A stretch of 64,000 bases of DNA from Pseudomonadota bacterium (GCA_018896025.1 JAHIND010000008.1:372001-436000); one strand, 5' to 3'. Counted from the stretch's first letter, positions 43,782-53,546 are shown. A program made the numbers and translations. Notes: generated by a model not told the origin, from the letters alone.

Positions 43782-43795
43782 GACGCGCTCCCGGT

Positions 43796-45022
43796 CTAAC
43801 TCTTGAAATACTGCATGGTGGCGTTGGGCAAAACCGCCGCGCGGGTGCCGGGGCCATGCTCCCCGGCCAGCAGCTCCATGGTCTGGTCCCAGGTTTTGCT
43901 GAAGGTGATGACCTCGGGGTTGGCGAACCAGTCGCCAAAGGTGCGGTCCAATGAGGGGGCCATGATGATAAGGCGGAAGTTGTCCGGCAACTGGCGCACC
44001 GGATACATGCGCCCGCCGTGGGCCCTGCCGAAGCGGCCCAACAGGTAGTGCACCACCTGGCCCTCCGGCGAGTCGGCGATGACCACCACCGTGCCGCCTT
44101 GGGGCTTCAAGGCCCCTCGGGCCAGGGCCACGGCGATGGGCATTTCGTTGGCTTTGACAAAAGCGTTGGAGATCACCACGTCCACGTTCCGGGGCCGGGG
44201 GGAGGTGGCGTACCAGCCCTGGGCCAGCTCCACCGCCTTGGCGTGGGAGCGGCGCAGGTCTCCGGCCACCACCGCGGCGGCCTCTCCGCGCTGATTGACC
44301 AGCACGTTCACCGAAAAATCCAGGCCCACCAGGTCGGCGGCCTCATCGATGTCCTGGCGCACCAGGTTGCCCGCGAACTTGCCCAGGCCTACACCGTCGG
44401 GCTTGAGGGCCATGACCCTGGTGTGGTGGTCGGCGATGGAGTCGATGTGGGCCACGCCGGGCATGAGGATCTTGCCCCCGCCGGAAAATCCGGCATAGGG
44501 ATGGGCGGTGACGCAGCTTATGGCCAGCTTTAGATCGGCGGCCAACACCTCGCGGTTTATGCGCACCTTGGTGCCCAGGCTGGTGGTGCCCACCTCGTCG
44601 CAGTTCTCATAGGTGTTGTGGTTGAACACCCGGAAGCGCTCCACGATGTCCTGGCCCAGCTTCTTGCGCAGCTCGTGAAAGCTCAGGGCCCCGTGGGTGC
44701 CCAGGGCGCAGACAAAGGTGACCGCCTCTTCGGGTACTCCGGCGGCGGCCATCTCCCGCAGCAGAAACGGGGCGATCTGGGCGCAGCGGGTGGGGCGGGT
44801 CATGTCGTCGAACACGATCACCGCCGAACGCTTGCCCTGGGCCAGCTCCCGCAGGGGTGGCGAGCCCACCGGCTGGGCCAGGGCCGCCTCTATCTCATCC
44901 CGGCTCAGGGTCTGGCGCCCGGCCCCGGCCATGGGGCAAAGCTCAACCTGCCAGTCGTCGGGCAGGGTTATCTCCAGGGAGTCGTTTTCATACCAAAGGC
45001 GGCGGGGCAGGGAAAGCTTCAT
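43796..45022 (-). CDS. LarA-like nickel-pincer 2-hydroxyacid racemase/epimerase
   Basis: 408 residues of the LarA (DUF2088) family: DDMTRPTRC, CALGTHGALS with the first His, FNHNTYEN, and GFSGGGKILMPGVAHIDS whose Lys corresponds to the residue that binds the nickel-pincer nucleotide in lactate racemase. Family members interconvert D and L forms of 2-hydroxy acids (lactate, malate, phenyllactate, 2-hydroxyglutarate and others). Here it lies with a GlcD/GlcF-type dehydrogenase, so it may supply the enantiomer that enzyme oxidises. Cofactor genes larB/C/E are not in the window. Confidence 0.85.
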   Translation of the reverse strand: MKLSLPRRLWYENDSLEITLPDDWQVELCPMAGAGRQTLSRDEIEAALAQPVGSPPLRELAQGKRSAVIVFDDMTRPTRCAQIAPFLLREMAAAGVPEEAVTFVCALGTHGALSFHELRKKLGQDIVERFRVFNHNTYENCDEVGTTSLGTKVRINREVLAADLKLAISCVTAHPYAGFSGGGKILMPGVAHIDSIADHHTRVMALKPDGVGLGKFAGNLVRQDIDEAADLVGLDFSVNVLVNQRGEAAAVVAGDLRRSHAKAVELAQGWYATSPRPRNVDVVISNAFVKANEMPIAVALARGALKPQGGTVVVIADSPEGQVVHYLLGRFGRAHGGRMYPVRQLPDNFRLIIMAPSLDRTFGDWFANPEVITFSKTWDQTMELLAGEHGPGTRAAVLPNATMQYFKS

Positions 45023-45029
45023 GGCTTGG

Positions 45030-45650
45030 CTACCTCCGCACCATGGCCGCGCCCAGGTCGAAGGCCTCCAGGTTGGTGGCCACCTTGGCGGGCCCCAGGG
45101 CCCTGAGCAGCTCGGCCTCGAAGCCTTCGCGGGACACGGGCAGGTCGCCGGTGGCGGCCAGGGCCCCGATCATGATGATGTTGGCAAAGATGCTGGCTCC
45201 CAGTTCCATGGCCCGCTCCGTGGCCGGTATGCTCCAGCGCTGGGCGGTGAGCCGGGCCAGCGTGCCTTCCAACTCCTCGGTGGAGGGGTAGTCGGTCTTA
45301 CCGGCGATGGCCGCCACCGGAAGGATGGGCCGGTCGTTGACTATGGCCTTGGCCCCTGGGTTGCCGTATTTCACCAGCACCCGGAGCGCCTCAAGGGGCT
45401 CCAGGGCCAGGACCATATGAGCCTTGCCCGCCGGTATCTGGGGAGACCAGGAGCCGTCGGCCGAAACCCGCAGGTGGCTCATCACCGAGCCGCCCCGCTG
45501 GGAAGCGCCGAAGGTCTCGCCGATGGTCACCCACAGGCCCTGGCTGGTGAGCACGTTGCCCAGCATGCGCGAGGCCAGCACGTTGCCCTGGCCGCCCACG
45601 CCGGTGATGATCAGGTTGTAGGGATCGTGAATCAGTTTTGCCGTAGCCAT
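45030..45650 (-). CDS. iorB: indolepyruvate:ferredoxin oxidoreductase beta subunit
   Basis: 206 residues: YNLIITGVGGQGNVLASRML and ETFGASQRGGSVMSHLRV are signature stretches of the gamma-type domain (PF01558) of 2-oxoacid:ferredoxin oxidoreductases. With IorA it oxidatively decarboxylates aryl- or branched-chain 2-oxoacids to acyl-CoA, reducing ferredoxin. It starts three bases after iorA ends. Confidence 0.9.
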   Translation of the reverse strand: MATAKLIHDPYNLIITGVGGQGNVLASRMLGNVLTSQGLWVTIGETFGASQRGGSVMSHLRVSADGSWSPQIPAGKAHMVLALEPLEALRVLVKYGNPGAKAIVNDRPILPVAAIAGKTDYPSTEELEGTLARLTAQRWSIPATERAMELGASIFANIIMIGALAATGDLPVSREGFEAELLRALGPAKVATNLEAFDLGAAMVRR

Positions 45651-45653
45651 GAC

Positions 45654-47570
45654 TCAGGCCCTTTCGCTCTTGATGATGGCCCCTTGGGGACACACCGAGG
45701 CGCACACCCCGCACCCGGCGCAGATCACCTCGTCGATGCGCGCCTTGCCGCTCTGCTTTTCCCAGGCCAGTCCGGGGCAACCGAACACCCTGGTGCACAG
45801 GCGGTTGCAGCCGCACTGGTCGCCCAGGCATTTTTCCGGGTCCACTTGCACGTCGTAGGGCTTGGTGCCCTTGCGCTGGGGGCTAAGGGCGCAGAGCTGG
45901 CGCAGGATGAGCACCTTGGCTGTGGACTGATCGGCCAAAAGCGCCAACGCCGCCGCCTGGGTGGCTTCCAGGTCAAAGGGATCGCACACCGTGACCTCGG
46001 CCCCCAAGGAGCGGCAAATGGCCTCGATGTCCACCGGCGGCACCGGCTGACCCAAGGCGTTGGCCTCGGTGCCGGGGTGGGGCTGGAAGCCGGTCATGGC
46101 CGTGCCGCTGTTGTCCAGCACCACCAGGCTCATGGGCGACTTCTGGTGCACCGCGTTGATGAGCGCGGGAATCACCGCGTGGTAAAAGGTGGAGTCGCCG
46201 GACACCGCCATCACCGGCTGGTCCATGCCGAAGCGGCCCAACTGGCCAAAGCCGCTGGCCATGCCCGCGCCCGAGCCCATGGCAAGCAGGGTCTTGAGCA
46301 TGCCATAGCCGGTGGGGCGCATGGCCAGAGAGTAGCAGCCGATGTCTCCGCAGATAAAGCCGTCCCGGGCGTCCAACGCCAGGGCCCCTTTCAGGGACCA
46401 GAAGGAGGCGCGGTGGGGGCAGCCGGGGCAAAAGGCCAGATCGCGATCCTGGGTAGCCTGGGGGGCCGCTTCCTGGGCCAGGAGGTCGTACTCCGGTGGG
46501 CGGGCCTGGTAGGGCAGGTTAAGGATGTCCGCCAAAGCCCCCAGCACGATGTCCGGGTTCAGCTCGCCCTGGGCGGGAATGGTGCCGTCGCGCTTGCCGA
46601 AGAAGCGTTTGGCCCCGATCTCTCCGGCCATCTCCGCGGCCGCGATTTTGACGTTTTCTTCCAGGAAGGGGATCACCTCTTCCACCACCAACACCTGGCC
46701 GCAGCGCCCAAGGTTATGCTGGAGCAGCTTGGGCGGCAGGGGCCAGGTGGTGCCCAGCTTGAGCACTCCCACACGGCCCGAGGCATCCAACAGGGCTAGG
46801 GCCTCCTTCACATATAGGTTGCAGATGCTGGAGGTGATGACCAGCAACTCCGGAGCCTCCGGCCCCGTATAGGAGTTGAAGGGCGAGTCCTCGAAAAGCT
46901 CCACCGCCCGCTTGAGCTTTTCCTGTTGCAGGCGGTGTTTGTAGACCACCGGCGAGGAGGACACCGGGCCGTGTCCCTTGTCCAGCAGGGTGCCGTGGTG
47001 GTCAAAGTGGGCCTTGCCTTGGGCCTGGGGAATGGTGCCGGGCACCACGCCGCCGCTGGCGTGGGAGAGCCGGGTCACGCTGCGCAGCATCACGACGTTG
47101 CTGATCTCCTCTGAAAGCTCGAAGGCCCACTTGGTCATGTCCTTGGCTTCCTGGAAATCGCTGGGCTCCAAGAGGGGCAGCTCCAACATGCGCGCGAAAT
47201 GGCGCGACTCGCCTTCGTTCACGCTGGAGAGCGCGCCGGGGTCGTCGCAGTGCACCAAGACCATGCCCGCCCTGATTCCGGAACCGGCCAGGTGCAGGAG
47301 AAAGTCCGAGGCCACGTTGACCCCGTTCTGCTTCATGGCGCACAGAGAGCGCAGCCCGGCCAATGAGGCCGCCGCCGCCACTTCCAGGGATACCTTCTCG
47401 TTGATGGACCACTCCACGTACAGGCCGTGTTCGTCGGCCGCGCCCGCCAGGTTTTGGATGATCTCCGACGAGGGGGTGCCCGGATAACCGGCGGCCACCC
47501 GCACCCCGGCCTCCAGGGCTCCCTGGGTGATGGCCTGGTTGCCCATCATGGTTTGGCGTTGTCCCTCCAT
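45654..47570 (-). CDS. iorA: indolepyruvate:ferredoxin oxidoreductase alpha subunit
   Basis: 638 residues from the ATG at 47570, which shares a base with the stop of the FrhB-like gene (TGATG); the open frame beyond is overlap. The pyrimidine-type domain opens GNQAITQGALEAGVRVAAGY. The TPP-binding half has FCPGCPHR, GDIGCYSLAM and SGAGMASGFGQLG. The C-terminus carries two 4Fe-4S motifs (CLGDQCGCNRLC variant and CAGCGVCASVCP). Substrate is a 2-oxoacid; aromatic (indole-, phenyl-pyruvate) or branched chains are typical for the family. Confidence 0.92.
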   Translation of the reverse strand: MEGQRQTMMGNQAITQGALEAGVRVAAGYPGTPSSEIIQNLAGAADEHGLYVEWSINEKVSLEVAAAASLAGLRSLCAMKQNGVNVASDFLLHLAGSGIRAGMVLVHCDDPGALSSVNEGESRHFARMLELPLLEPSDFQEAKDMTKWAFELSEEISNVVMLRSVTRLSHASGGVVPGTIPQAQGKAHFDHHGTLLDKGHGPVSSSPVVYKHRLQQEKLKRAVELFEDSPFNSYTGPEAPELLVITSSICNLYVKEALALLDASGRVGVLKLGTTWPLPPKLLQHNLGRCGQVLVVEEVIPFLEENVKIAAAEMAGEIGAKRFFGKRDGTIPAQGELNPDIVLGALADILNLPYQARPPEYDLLAQEAAPQATQDRDLAFCPGCPHRASFWSLKGALALDARDGFICGDIGCYSLAMRPTGYGMLKTLLAMGSGAGMASGFGQLGRFGMDQPVMAVSGDSTFYHAVIPALINAVHQKSPMSLVVLDNSGTAMTGFQPHPGTEANALGQPVPPVDIEAICRSLGAEVTVCDPFDLEATQAAALALLADQSTAKVLILRQLCALSPQRKGTKPYDVQVDPEKCLGDQCGCNRLCTRVFGCPGLAWEKQSGKARIDEVICAGCGVCASVCPQGAIIKSERA

Positions 47571-48703
47571 CACGCCACCTCCCCGCTCTCGACGGCCTGG
47601 TAAAGCTCCGGGCTCACCCGTAGAGCCTTGGGCTGGTCTTCGCCGCTGACGCCCAGTAAACCCTGGGCCAGGGCGGCGCCCAGCCCCCGGCTTCGCTTGC
47701 CCTGGGCCGCATGCACCAGGTGTTCCTTGTTGGCGACCGGGAATTCCTCCACCACCAGCCAACCGGCTTCCACCGCCGCCTCGGTAAGGGTCCGAGCCTT
47801 TTCGTTGCGCACCACCAGGGTGTTCCAGCCGGGCCTGCCCTCGTACATCCCGACCGACAGGTCGGCCCACTCGGAGGTCATGTCCGGGCACATGGCGCAG
47901 GCCGGGGGAATAAGATCGCGTATCTCGTCCAACGGTATTTCCAGGGAGCCGTCCGTGGTCTCCACCTGCAACACCCCAGCCGGCGGCGGGGGGATGTCCA
48001 TGGAGCGGATGCTCGCCAGTTCCACCCGTTGGGCCAAGAAGCGCGCCAGGCCTTGCGGGTCCAAGGACCAGTTGCAGAACAGGCCGATAACCAGTTCAGC
48101 CGGTCCGGCCGCGCCCCGCTGGGGCCAGGGCTTGGCCCGGCGCTGGGCCAGGGCAGCCGACTGACAGGGAGTGGCCACCACCGCCAAGGGGCCGCATCCC
48201 TGCGCCTGGGCTTGGTTCAGGGCAGCCAAGGTGGGCGCGGCGGTGAATTTGGAGCCCGCGCAGGCCGTGACCTCCTCGGGCGTTTGGGCCAGAGTGGGCG
48301 CGGTGTCAAGTCCCCGGCCGCCGGTGAGGATGGCCCCTTGCACCAGGCCCTGTTCCAGGGCGGCGCAGACCAGGGCCGACACCGTGCCGCCTGCCTGATA
48401 GCTTCCGGCCTCCAGGCGTGGCCCGGCCTTGGCCGCCACCACCGCCAGGTGCGGGCCCATGCCCTGGGCGGAGTAAGGCGCGTCCCATAACTCTTGGGCC
48501 AGGCCCTCCAGGTCCAACTCGGTTTTGGGGCACCAGGCATGACAGCGTCCCTCGGGCAGGTCGCAGTCGTGCAGCATCACCGTCTTTCCCCCGTGGCTGC
48601 GGAAATAGGGGCAAAGCTCCACGCAGGAGCCGCAGCCGATGCACAGGCCGGGTTGTTGAACTTCCGCCAGCAGTTGTCGCGGTCCTCGGGTAATCATCTG
48701 CAT
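47570..48703 (-). CDS. FrhB family flavin/Fe-S protein
   Basis: 377 residues of the coenzyme F420 hydrogenase/dehydrogenase beta-subunit family: an N-terminal CIGCGSCVELCPYF cluster, GSYQAGGTVSALVCAALEQG, a KFTAAPTL...VATPCQ stretch and a late PPACAMCPDMTSEWADLSVG. Such proteins bind FAD and 4Fe-4S and link ferredoxin to another carrier. The gene is tightly coupled to iorA and follows GlcF, so it may connect hydroxyacid oxidation with ferredoxin; that is inference. Confidence 0.88.
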   Translation of the reverse strand: MQMITRGPRQLLAEVQQPGLCIGCGSCVELCPYFRSHGGKTVMLHDCDLPEGRCHAWCPKTELDLEGLAQELWDAPYSAQGMGPHLAVVAAKAGPRLEAGSYQAGGTVSALVCAALEQGLVQGAILTGGRGLDTAPTLAQTPEEVTACAGSKFTAAPTLAALNQAQAQGCGPLAVVATPCQSAALAQRRAKPWPQRGAAGPAELVIGLFCNWSLDPQGLARFLAQRVELASIRSMDIPPPPAGVLQVETTDGSLEIPLDEIRDLIPPACAMCPDMTSEWADLSVGMYEGRPGWNTLVVRNEKARTLTEAAVEAGWLVVEEFPVANKEHLVHAAQGKRSRGLGAALAQGLLGVSGEDQPKALRVSPELYQAVESGEVA

Positions 48704-48722
48704 TGACCTCGAACTGTAAATG

Positions 48723-49919
48723 CTATTCGTATGCCCCGGCCAACAGCGCCAGGGGATGCTTCACCTTGTCCGGTCCCAGGGCCAAACTCAGGTAATGACG
48801 GCAGGCGGGGCAAGGGGTAACCACCACCTCGGCCCGGCTTTGCTCGATCTGTTCCAGTTTACTCCGGCGCACCCCTTGGGACAGCGCCGGGTTTTTCAGG
48901 AAAAAGTCGCCGCCCGCTCCGCAGCAGGCAGCCGGATCGGCCATGGGCCGGTAATCGGCACCGGGCACCTGCTCCAGCAAGGAAAGGCCCTGGCGCACCT
49001 GCGCCGCGAAGCCCGCGGCGTGGCAGGGCTGGTGCAGGGTGTAGGACACGCCGCACTCCTGGGGAGTTTGGCTCAGGCCCAGCTGATGCAGGAAGGCCCC
49101 TGCCTCCATGACCTTGGGGGCCAGCGCCTGGGCGGCCTGGGCCTCGGGGCTCTCGGGCTCGAACAGGCGTCCCATCTTGTCGCGCAGCATGAGCACACAG
49201 GAGGTGCACTCGGTGACCACCGCGTCCACCTCCTGGGCGGCCAGGGCGGCCAGGTTGCGCCGGGCCAGATCCTGGGCCATCTCCACCTCGCCCTGGGCCA
49301 GGGCGGGCAGGCCGCAGCAGGCCAGGCCCTGGGGCAGCACCACCTCCACCCCGTTGGCCAGCAGAACCTTGCGCACCGCCTGGGCGGTGTCCAAATGCAG
49401 GCTGTTGGCCGCGCAGCCCACGAACCAGGCCACCCGAGCCCGCACCGCGCCGCTGGGCCTCAGCACCTCGGGCTGGTCGGCCAGGAAGGGACGGGCCGCC
49501 GGTTGGGGCAGGTCGGCCGGGGCCAGGCCCAGAGTCTTGGCCAAGGGCCCCAGCTTGCCCATTGCGCCGGGGTGGCCGCGCTGCTCCATGAGCTTGCGGT
49601 GCAGGCCGCGCTTGAGCGAAGCCGCCGGGCCGCCCGGCCGCAGTTGGTTGCGGGCGGCCATGAATATCTCGTCCAGGGGCAAGCCGCCGGGGCAAGTGTG
49701 GGCGCAGGTGCCGCAGAGCAGGCAGTTGGCCACTATCTCTTTGGTGCGCTTGCCCACAGGCAGGATCCCGTCCATGAGTGCGGCCTTGATGAGCAGGGTG
49801 CGGCCACGGGCGGTGTAGGACTCCAATAGCTCCTGGGAAAATACCGGGCAGGAGGCCTGGCAATAGCCGCACTGGGAACAGCGCTCCAGAGCCTCCCGGT
49901 ATTGCTCCAAGCCCAACAT
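48723..49919 (-). CDS. GlcF/GlpC-like iron-sulfur protein (CCG domains)
   Basis: 398 residues from the ATG at 49919, which overlaps the glcD stop (TAATG). Two 4Fe-4S motifs (CSQCGYCQASCPVF, CLLCGTCAHTCPGG) precede two CCG domains (GLACCGLPAL and AACCGAGGDFF). It is the electron-accepting partner of the FAD subunit at 49919-51310, passing electrons to the membrane pool or to the FrhB-like protein. Confidence 0.9.
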   Translation of the reverse strand: MLGLEQYREALERCSQCGYCQASCPVFSQELLESYTARGRTLLIKAALMDGILPVGKRTKEIVANCLLCGTCAHTCPGGLPLDEIFMAARNQLRPGGPAASLKRGLHRKLMEQRGHPGAMGKLGPLAKTLGLAPADLPQPAARPFLADQPEVLRPSGAVRARVAWFVGCAANSLHLDTAQAVRKVLLANGVEVVLPQGLACCGLPALAQGEVEMAQDLARRNLAALAAQEVDAVVTECTSCVLMLRDKMGRLFEPESPEAQAAQALAPKVMEAGAFLHQLGLSQTPQECGVSYTLHQPCHAAGFAAQVRQGLSLLEQVPGADYRPMADPAACCGAGGDFFLKNPALSQGVRRSKLEQIEQSRAEVVVTPCPACRHYLSLALGPDKVKHPLALLAGAYE

Positions 49920-51310
49920 TACGATGCAAGCTCCGGGGGCCATATCTTGCCAGGATTCATGATGCCCTTGGGGTCGAAGGCCTTTTTGATACGCCGCATC
50001 AGGGCGATCTGCTCCCGGCCCAACTCCAGTTCCAGGAACTCCGCCTTGTGCAGACCCACCCCGTGCTCCCCGCTGATCACCCCGCCCAGGGCCAGCCCGG
50101 CCTTGATGACCCGGGCCATGGCCTGGTCGGCCCGCGCTTGCAACGCGTCGGTCACCTCGTCCATGCGGATGGTGGGGTGCATGTTGCCGTCGCCCGCGTG
50201 GCCGGTGAGGCCCATGGACAGGCCCATTTCTTGGGCGATGCCCATCACCTTGGCGGCGAACTCGGGGATGCGGTCCCGGGGCACGGTGACGTCCTCGGTG
50301 ACCACCCGCTTGAAGCGGCTGACGACCAGGGGATACAGGCGCGAGCGCACCATCCAGTACACCGCCGCCTCATCGGCTTGAGGAACCACCCGCACGTCTA
50401 TGGCGCCCATGTCCCGGCAGGCACCGGCCATCTCCTGGGCCTGGCGCAGGGCCTCCTGGGCGGTGCCGTCGAACTCCATGAGCAGGCAGGCCTCGCCCTC
50501 CTCGGGCAGGGGCGGAGTGACAAAGCGGTTGAACACGGCCAAGGAGGCGGTGGTCAAAAGCTCCAACATGGAAGGCACTACCCCGCCCGCGATGGTCTCG
50601 GAGACGATGCGCGCGGCCATCTCCATGGTGGGGCACACCGCCAGGGCGGTGCAGGTGGCCGGCGGCTTGGGCAAAAGGCGCACGGTGGCCTGGGTTATCA
50701 GGGCCAGGGTGCCCTCGGAGCCGGTGAGCAAGTGGGTGAGGTCGTAACCGGCCGAATGCTTCACGCAGGAGCTGCCGGTTCTTATAACCTCGCCGTCCGG
50801 CAATACCGCCTCCAGGCCCAGCACGTAGTTGACGGTGGTGCCGTACTTCACCGCCCGAGGCCCGCCAGCCCTGGTGGCTACGTTGCCTCCCAGGGTGCAC
50901 ACGCTTTTGCTCTGGGGATCGGGCGGGTAGAAGAACCCCTGGGCCTCCACCGCCTGCTGAAAGGCGGCCAGCACCACTCCAGCTTCCACGCGGGCGGTGA
51001 GGTTGCCTCGGTTTATTTCCAGGATGCCTTTCATCCGCTTGGTGTCCAGCACAATGCCGCCACGCACCGGGGTGCAGCCGCCGCTCAGCCCGCTGCCCGC
51101 CCCGCGCGGGGTCAGGGGAATGCCGTTTTGCGAGGCATAGGCCATGACCTTGGCCGCATGGACGGTGTCTTTGGGCAGCACCACCGCCGCCGGTTCGCCC
51201 TGGGCAAAGTAGGCTATGGCGTCGTGCCGGTAGACCAAAAGATCTTCCGGGTCGGTGCTGAATCCCTCCGGCCCCACCAGGTGCGCCAGGTCTTTGGCCA
51301 ATCCCTTCAT
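49919..51310 (-). CDS. FAD-linked 2-hydroxyacid dehydrogenase, GlcD/D-lactate dehydrogenase type
   Basis: 463 residues of the FAD-binding-4 / VAO type: PRGAGSGLSGGCTPVRGG binds FAD, and the C-terminal HAGDGNMHPTI and ISGEHGVGLHKAEFL motifs are those of glycolate oxidase GlcD and D-lactate dehydrogenases. It would oxidise a D-2-hydroxy acid to a 2-oxoacid, the substrate class of IorAB downstream. Gene order FAD subunit then Fe-S subunit mirrors glcD-glcF. Confidence 0.92.
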   Translation of the reverse strand: MKGLAKDLAHLVGPEGFSTDPEDLLVYRHDAIAYFAQGEPAAVVLPKDTVHAAKVMAYASQNGIPLTPRGAGSGLSGGCTPVRGGIVLDTKRMKGILEINRGNLTARVEAGVVLAAFQQAVEAQGFFYPPDPQSKSVCTLGGNVATRAGGPRAVKYGTTVNYVLGLEAVLPDGEVIRTGSSCVKHSAGYDLTHLLTGSEGTLALITQATVRLLPKPPATCTALAVCPTMEMAARIVSETIAGGVVPSMLELLTTASLAVFNRFVTPPLPEEGEACLLMEFDGTAQEALRQAQEMAGACRDMGAIDVRVVPQADEAAVYWMVRSRLYPLVVSRFKRVVTEDVTVPRDRIPEFAAKVMGIAQEMGLSMGLTGHAGDGNMHPTIRMDEVTDALQARADQAMARVIKAGLALGGVISGEHGVGLHKAEFLELELGREQIALMRRIKKAFDPKGIMNPGKIWPPELAS

Positions 51311-51317
51311 GGACGGG

Positions 51318-52628
51318 TCACTTGGTGACCATGATCGACGGCAGCCAGGTGGCGATCTCCGGCCAGAGCATGACCATGGCCAGGCATAGGGCCTGGAGCA
51401 GCACGAAGGGCCCCACCGAGCGGTAGATGTCGGCCATGGTTATCTGAGGCGGCACCACGCTCTTGAGGATGAACAGGTTGAAGCCGAAGGGCGGCGTGAT
51501 GTAGGCCATCTCCATGTTGATGATGAACAGCACCCCGAACCACAAGGGGTCAAAGCCGAGCTGATTGATGATGGGCACGAAAATGGGCGTGGTCAGCAGG
51601 ATGATTCCCGCCGGGTCCAGGAACATGCCTAGGACAAAAAACACAAGCTGTATGGCGATGAGGATGATCCAGCGGTTGATCTCCATGCTCATGATGGCCT
51701 CTTGCAGCATGTCCTGAATGCCCGCGTAGGCCAAAAAGGTGGTGAAGCTCACCGCGCCGATGATAATCCAGAACACCATGACCGTGAGGCTCAGGGTGTC
51801 CTTCAGGGCCTGCCACATGCGGGCCCAGGTGAGTTGGCGGTGGATCAGCGCGGTGACTACCGCGCCGCCCGCGCCCACGCCCGCCGCCTCGGTGGGGGTG
51901 GCCACGCCGCTGTAGATGACCCCCAGCACCAACACCACCAGACTGACCGGCAGGATAACCCCCTTGAGGGAGCGGAACTTGTCGCGCCAGTTGTATTTCT
52001 CGGTGACCGCCGGGCCCAGGTCTTTCTGGAAGAAACAGCGAATCCCGATGTAGAGCACGAAGATGGCGGCCAGCAGAATGCCCGGCAGCATGCCGCCCGC
52101 GAACAGGCGGCCGATGCTCACCTCGGCCATGTTGCCGTAGAGGATCATCAGGATGGACGGCGGAATCAAGATGCCCAGCGCGCCGCCCGCGTTGATGCAG
52201 CCCACGGCCATCACCTTGTTGTAATTGCGCTGCAGCATGGAGGGCAGGGCGATGAGGCCCATGGAGATGGTGGCCACGCTGGAGATGCCGGCCATGGCCG
52301 CGAAGATGGCGCAGATCACCACCGTGCCCATGGCCAGGCCGCCGCGCAGGCCGCCCATCCAGCGATAGACCACCTCGTAGAGTTTGTCGGCCAGTCCCGA
52401 GAACTTGAGGATGTTGGCCATGAAAATGAATAGCGGCACCGCCAAAAGCAGGTAGCTGGTGCCTTCGGCATAGGCCGTGTTGAACAGCACCAAAAGGCCC
52501 TGGGGCCCCCAAGTAAGGATGATGCCGACCGCGGCTATGGCCAGCATGGCAAAGGCGATAGGAATGCCGATGGCCAGAAGAACCACTAACGATGAGAAGA
52601 CGATGAGCGTGAGGAGCCAGGTTTCCAT
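51318..52628 (-). CDS. dctM: TRAP transporter large permease (DctM)
   Basis: 436 residues, about 12 helices, with GGLRGGLAMGTVVICAIFAA and the IPPSILMILYG stretch conserved in DctM. It is the ion-driven channel of a TRAP system with DctQ and DctP. The gene ends seven bases before glcD, which ties carboxylate import to 2-hydroxyacid oxidation. Confidence 0.94.
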   Translation of the reverse strand: METWLLTLIVFSSLVVLLAIGIPIAFAMLAIAAVGIILTWGPQGLLVLFNTAYAEGTSYLLLAVPLFIFMANILKFSGLADKLYEVVYRWMGGLRGGLAMGTVVICAIFAAMAGISSVATISMGLIALPSMLQRNYNKVMAVGCINAGGALGILIPPSILMILYGNMAEVSIGRLFAGGMLPGILLAAIFVLYIGIRCFFQKDLGPAVTEKYNWRDKFRSLKGVILPVSLVVLVLGVIYSGVATPTEAAGVGAGGAVVTALIHRQLTWARMWQALKDTLSLTVMVFWIIIGAVSFTTFLAYAGIQDMLQEAIMSMEINRWIILIAIQLVFFVLGMFLDPAGIILLTTPIFVPIINQLGFDPLWFGVLFIINMEMAYITPPFGFNLFILKSVVPPQITMADIYRSVGPFVLLQALCLAMVMLWPEIATWLPSIMVTK

Positions 52629-52639
52629 GAATGACCTCT

Positions 52640-52900
52640 TAGCCTGGATATTTTATGAGGGTCGTGCGTCCGGCTTCGCCAGCCACCGGCACACTGTGTT
52701 GCTGGCCGCGCTCGGGCCTCGACGTAGCCTCGGCTACGCCTCCGGCCCTCGCTTGCCAGACGCCTTGTTTGCCAGCGGCTGGCTGTGCCGGGCCAGGGTG
52801 CAAACTGTAATTAGACAACGCAGGTGCTTCTTTCATTCCGGCCCCATTAATACTGGTTCGTTGTGTATCGCCGTCCAACCCTCATGAAATATCCAGGCTA
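52640..52900. repeat. palindromic element with 23-bp terminal inverted repeats between dctQ and dctM
   Basis: Ends 52640-52662 (TAGCCTGGATATTTTATG...) and 52878-52900 are inverted copies with one mismatch in 23. Inside lies a perfect hairpin CGTAGCC-TCG-GCTACG within a larger imperfect palindrome, and CCGGCACA / TGTGCCGG further out. No ORF is convincing inside. The right end includes the last bases of dctQ with its stop. A small non-autonomous mobile element (MITE-like) or a large mRNA-processing structure are both possible; no target-site duplication is obvious. Confidence 0.6.
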
Positions 52901-53407
52901 GCTCTGGGTCGGTTTGCGGCCGGTGATCAGAAAATTGACGTTCTCCACGGCGTTGGCCAGGCCCTGGAGCAGCAGGAATATGGCCCCCAGGGGCACGGTG
53001 GCCTTGGCCGGTCCCAGGGGCAGGGCGGCGGCCGAGCTGGAGGTGTCGCCGACCATGAAAGCCTCGATGGCCACCTTGCCGCCCATCCAGATGATGGGCA
53101 GCATGGCGATGATCAAGAGCACCCCCACCAGGATTTCCACCCTGGCCCGCGCCTTGTCGCTCATGTGGGAGTAGAGGATGTCCACCCTGGTGTGGCCGTA
53201 ATGGCTAAGGGTGTAGCCGGTGCCGAACATGACCAGGGCGCACAGCAAATACTCGCACACCTCCTGGGCCCAGGAAGTGGGCGCGTGAAAGAAGTACCTC
53301 ACGATTACCTCGTAGAGCACGATGATGGCGACCACGCCGATGAGGGGTGCCGCGATAAGCCCCATGGCTTGGTTCAGGGATCGGACGACCCTGGAAAATG
53401 TGAACAT
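52898..53407 (-). CDS. dctQ: TRAP transporter small permease (DctQ)
   Basis: 169 residues with four helices and the family pattern VLYEVIVRYFFHAPTSWAQE. Stop codon lies in the right arm of the inverted-repeat element. It forms the small membrane subunit with DctM. Confidence 0.9.
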   Translation of the reverse strand: MFTFSRVVRSLNQAMGLIAAPLIGVVAIIVLYEVIVRYFFHAPTSWAQEVCEYLLCALVMFGTGYTLSHYGHTRVDILYSHMSDKARARVEILVGVLLIIAMLPIIWMGGKVAIEAFMVGDTSSSAAALPLGPAKATVPLGAIFLLLQGLANAVENVNFLITGRKPTQS

Positions 53408-53546
53408 CTTGCCTCTCCGTCGCGCGTGAAGGGCCGCTGGTCAAAGACTTGTGAATTGCCCGCTGGGCCTTGAGGGGCAGGCGCCGCTGCCGGGGGCGGG
53501 GTCGGCCGGGAGGGGCAAATCCCTCTCCCGGCCAGCCGAGCCTATT

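Noticed and set aside
44697..46799. 700-codon plus-strand open frame over iorA, iorB and larA
   Set aside because: Spans three confirmed genes on the opposite strand; shadow-type composition.
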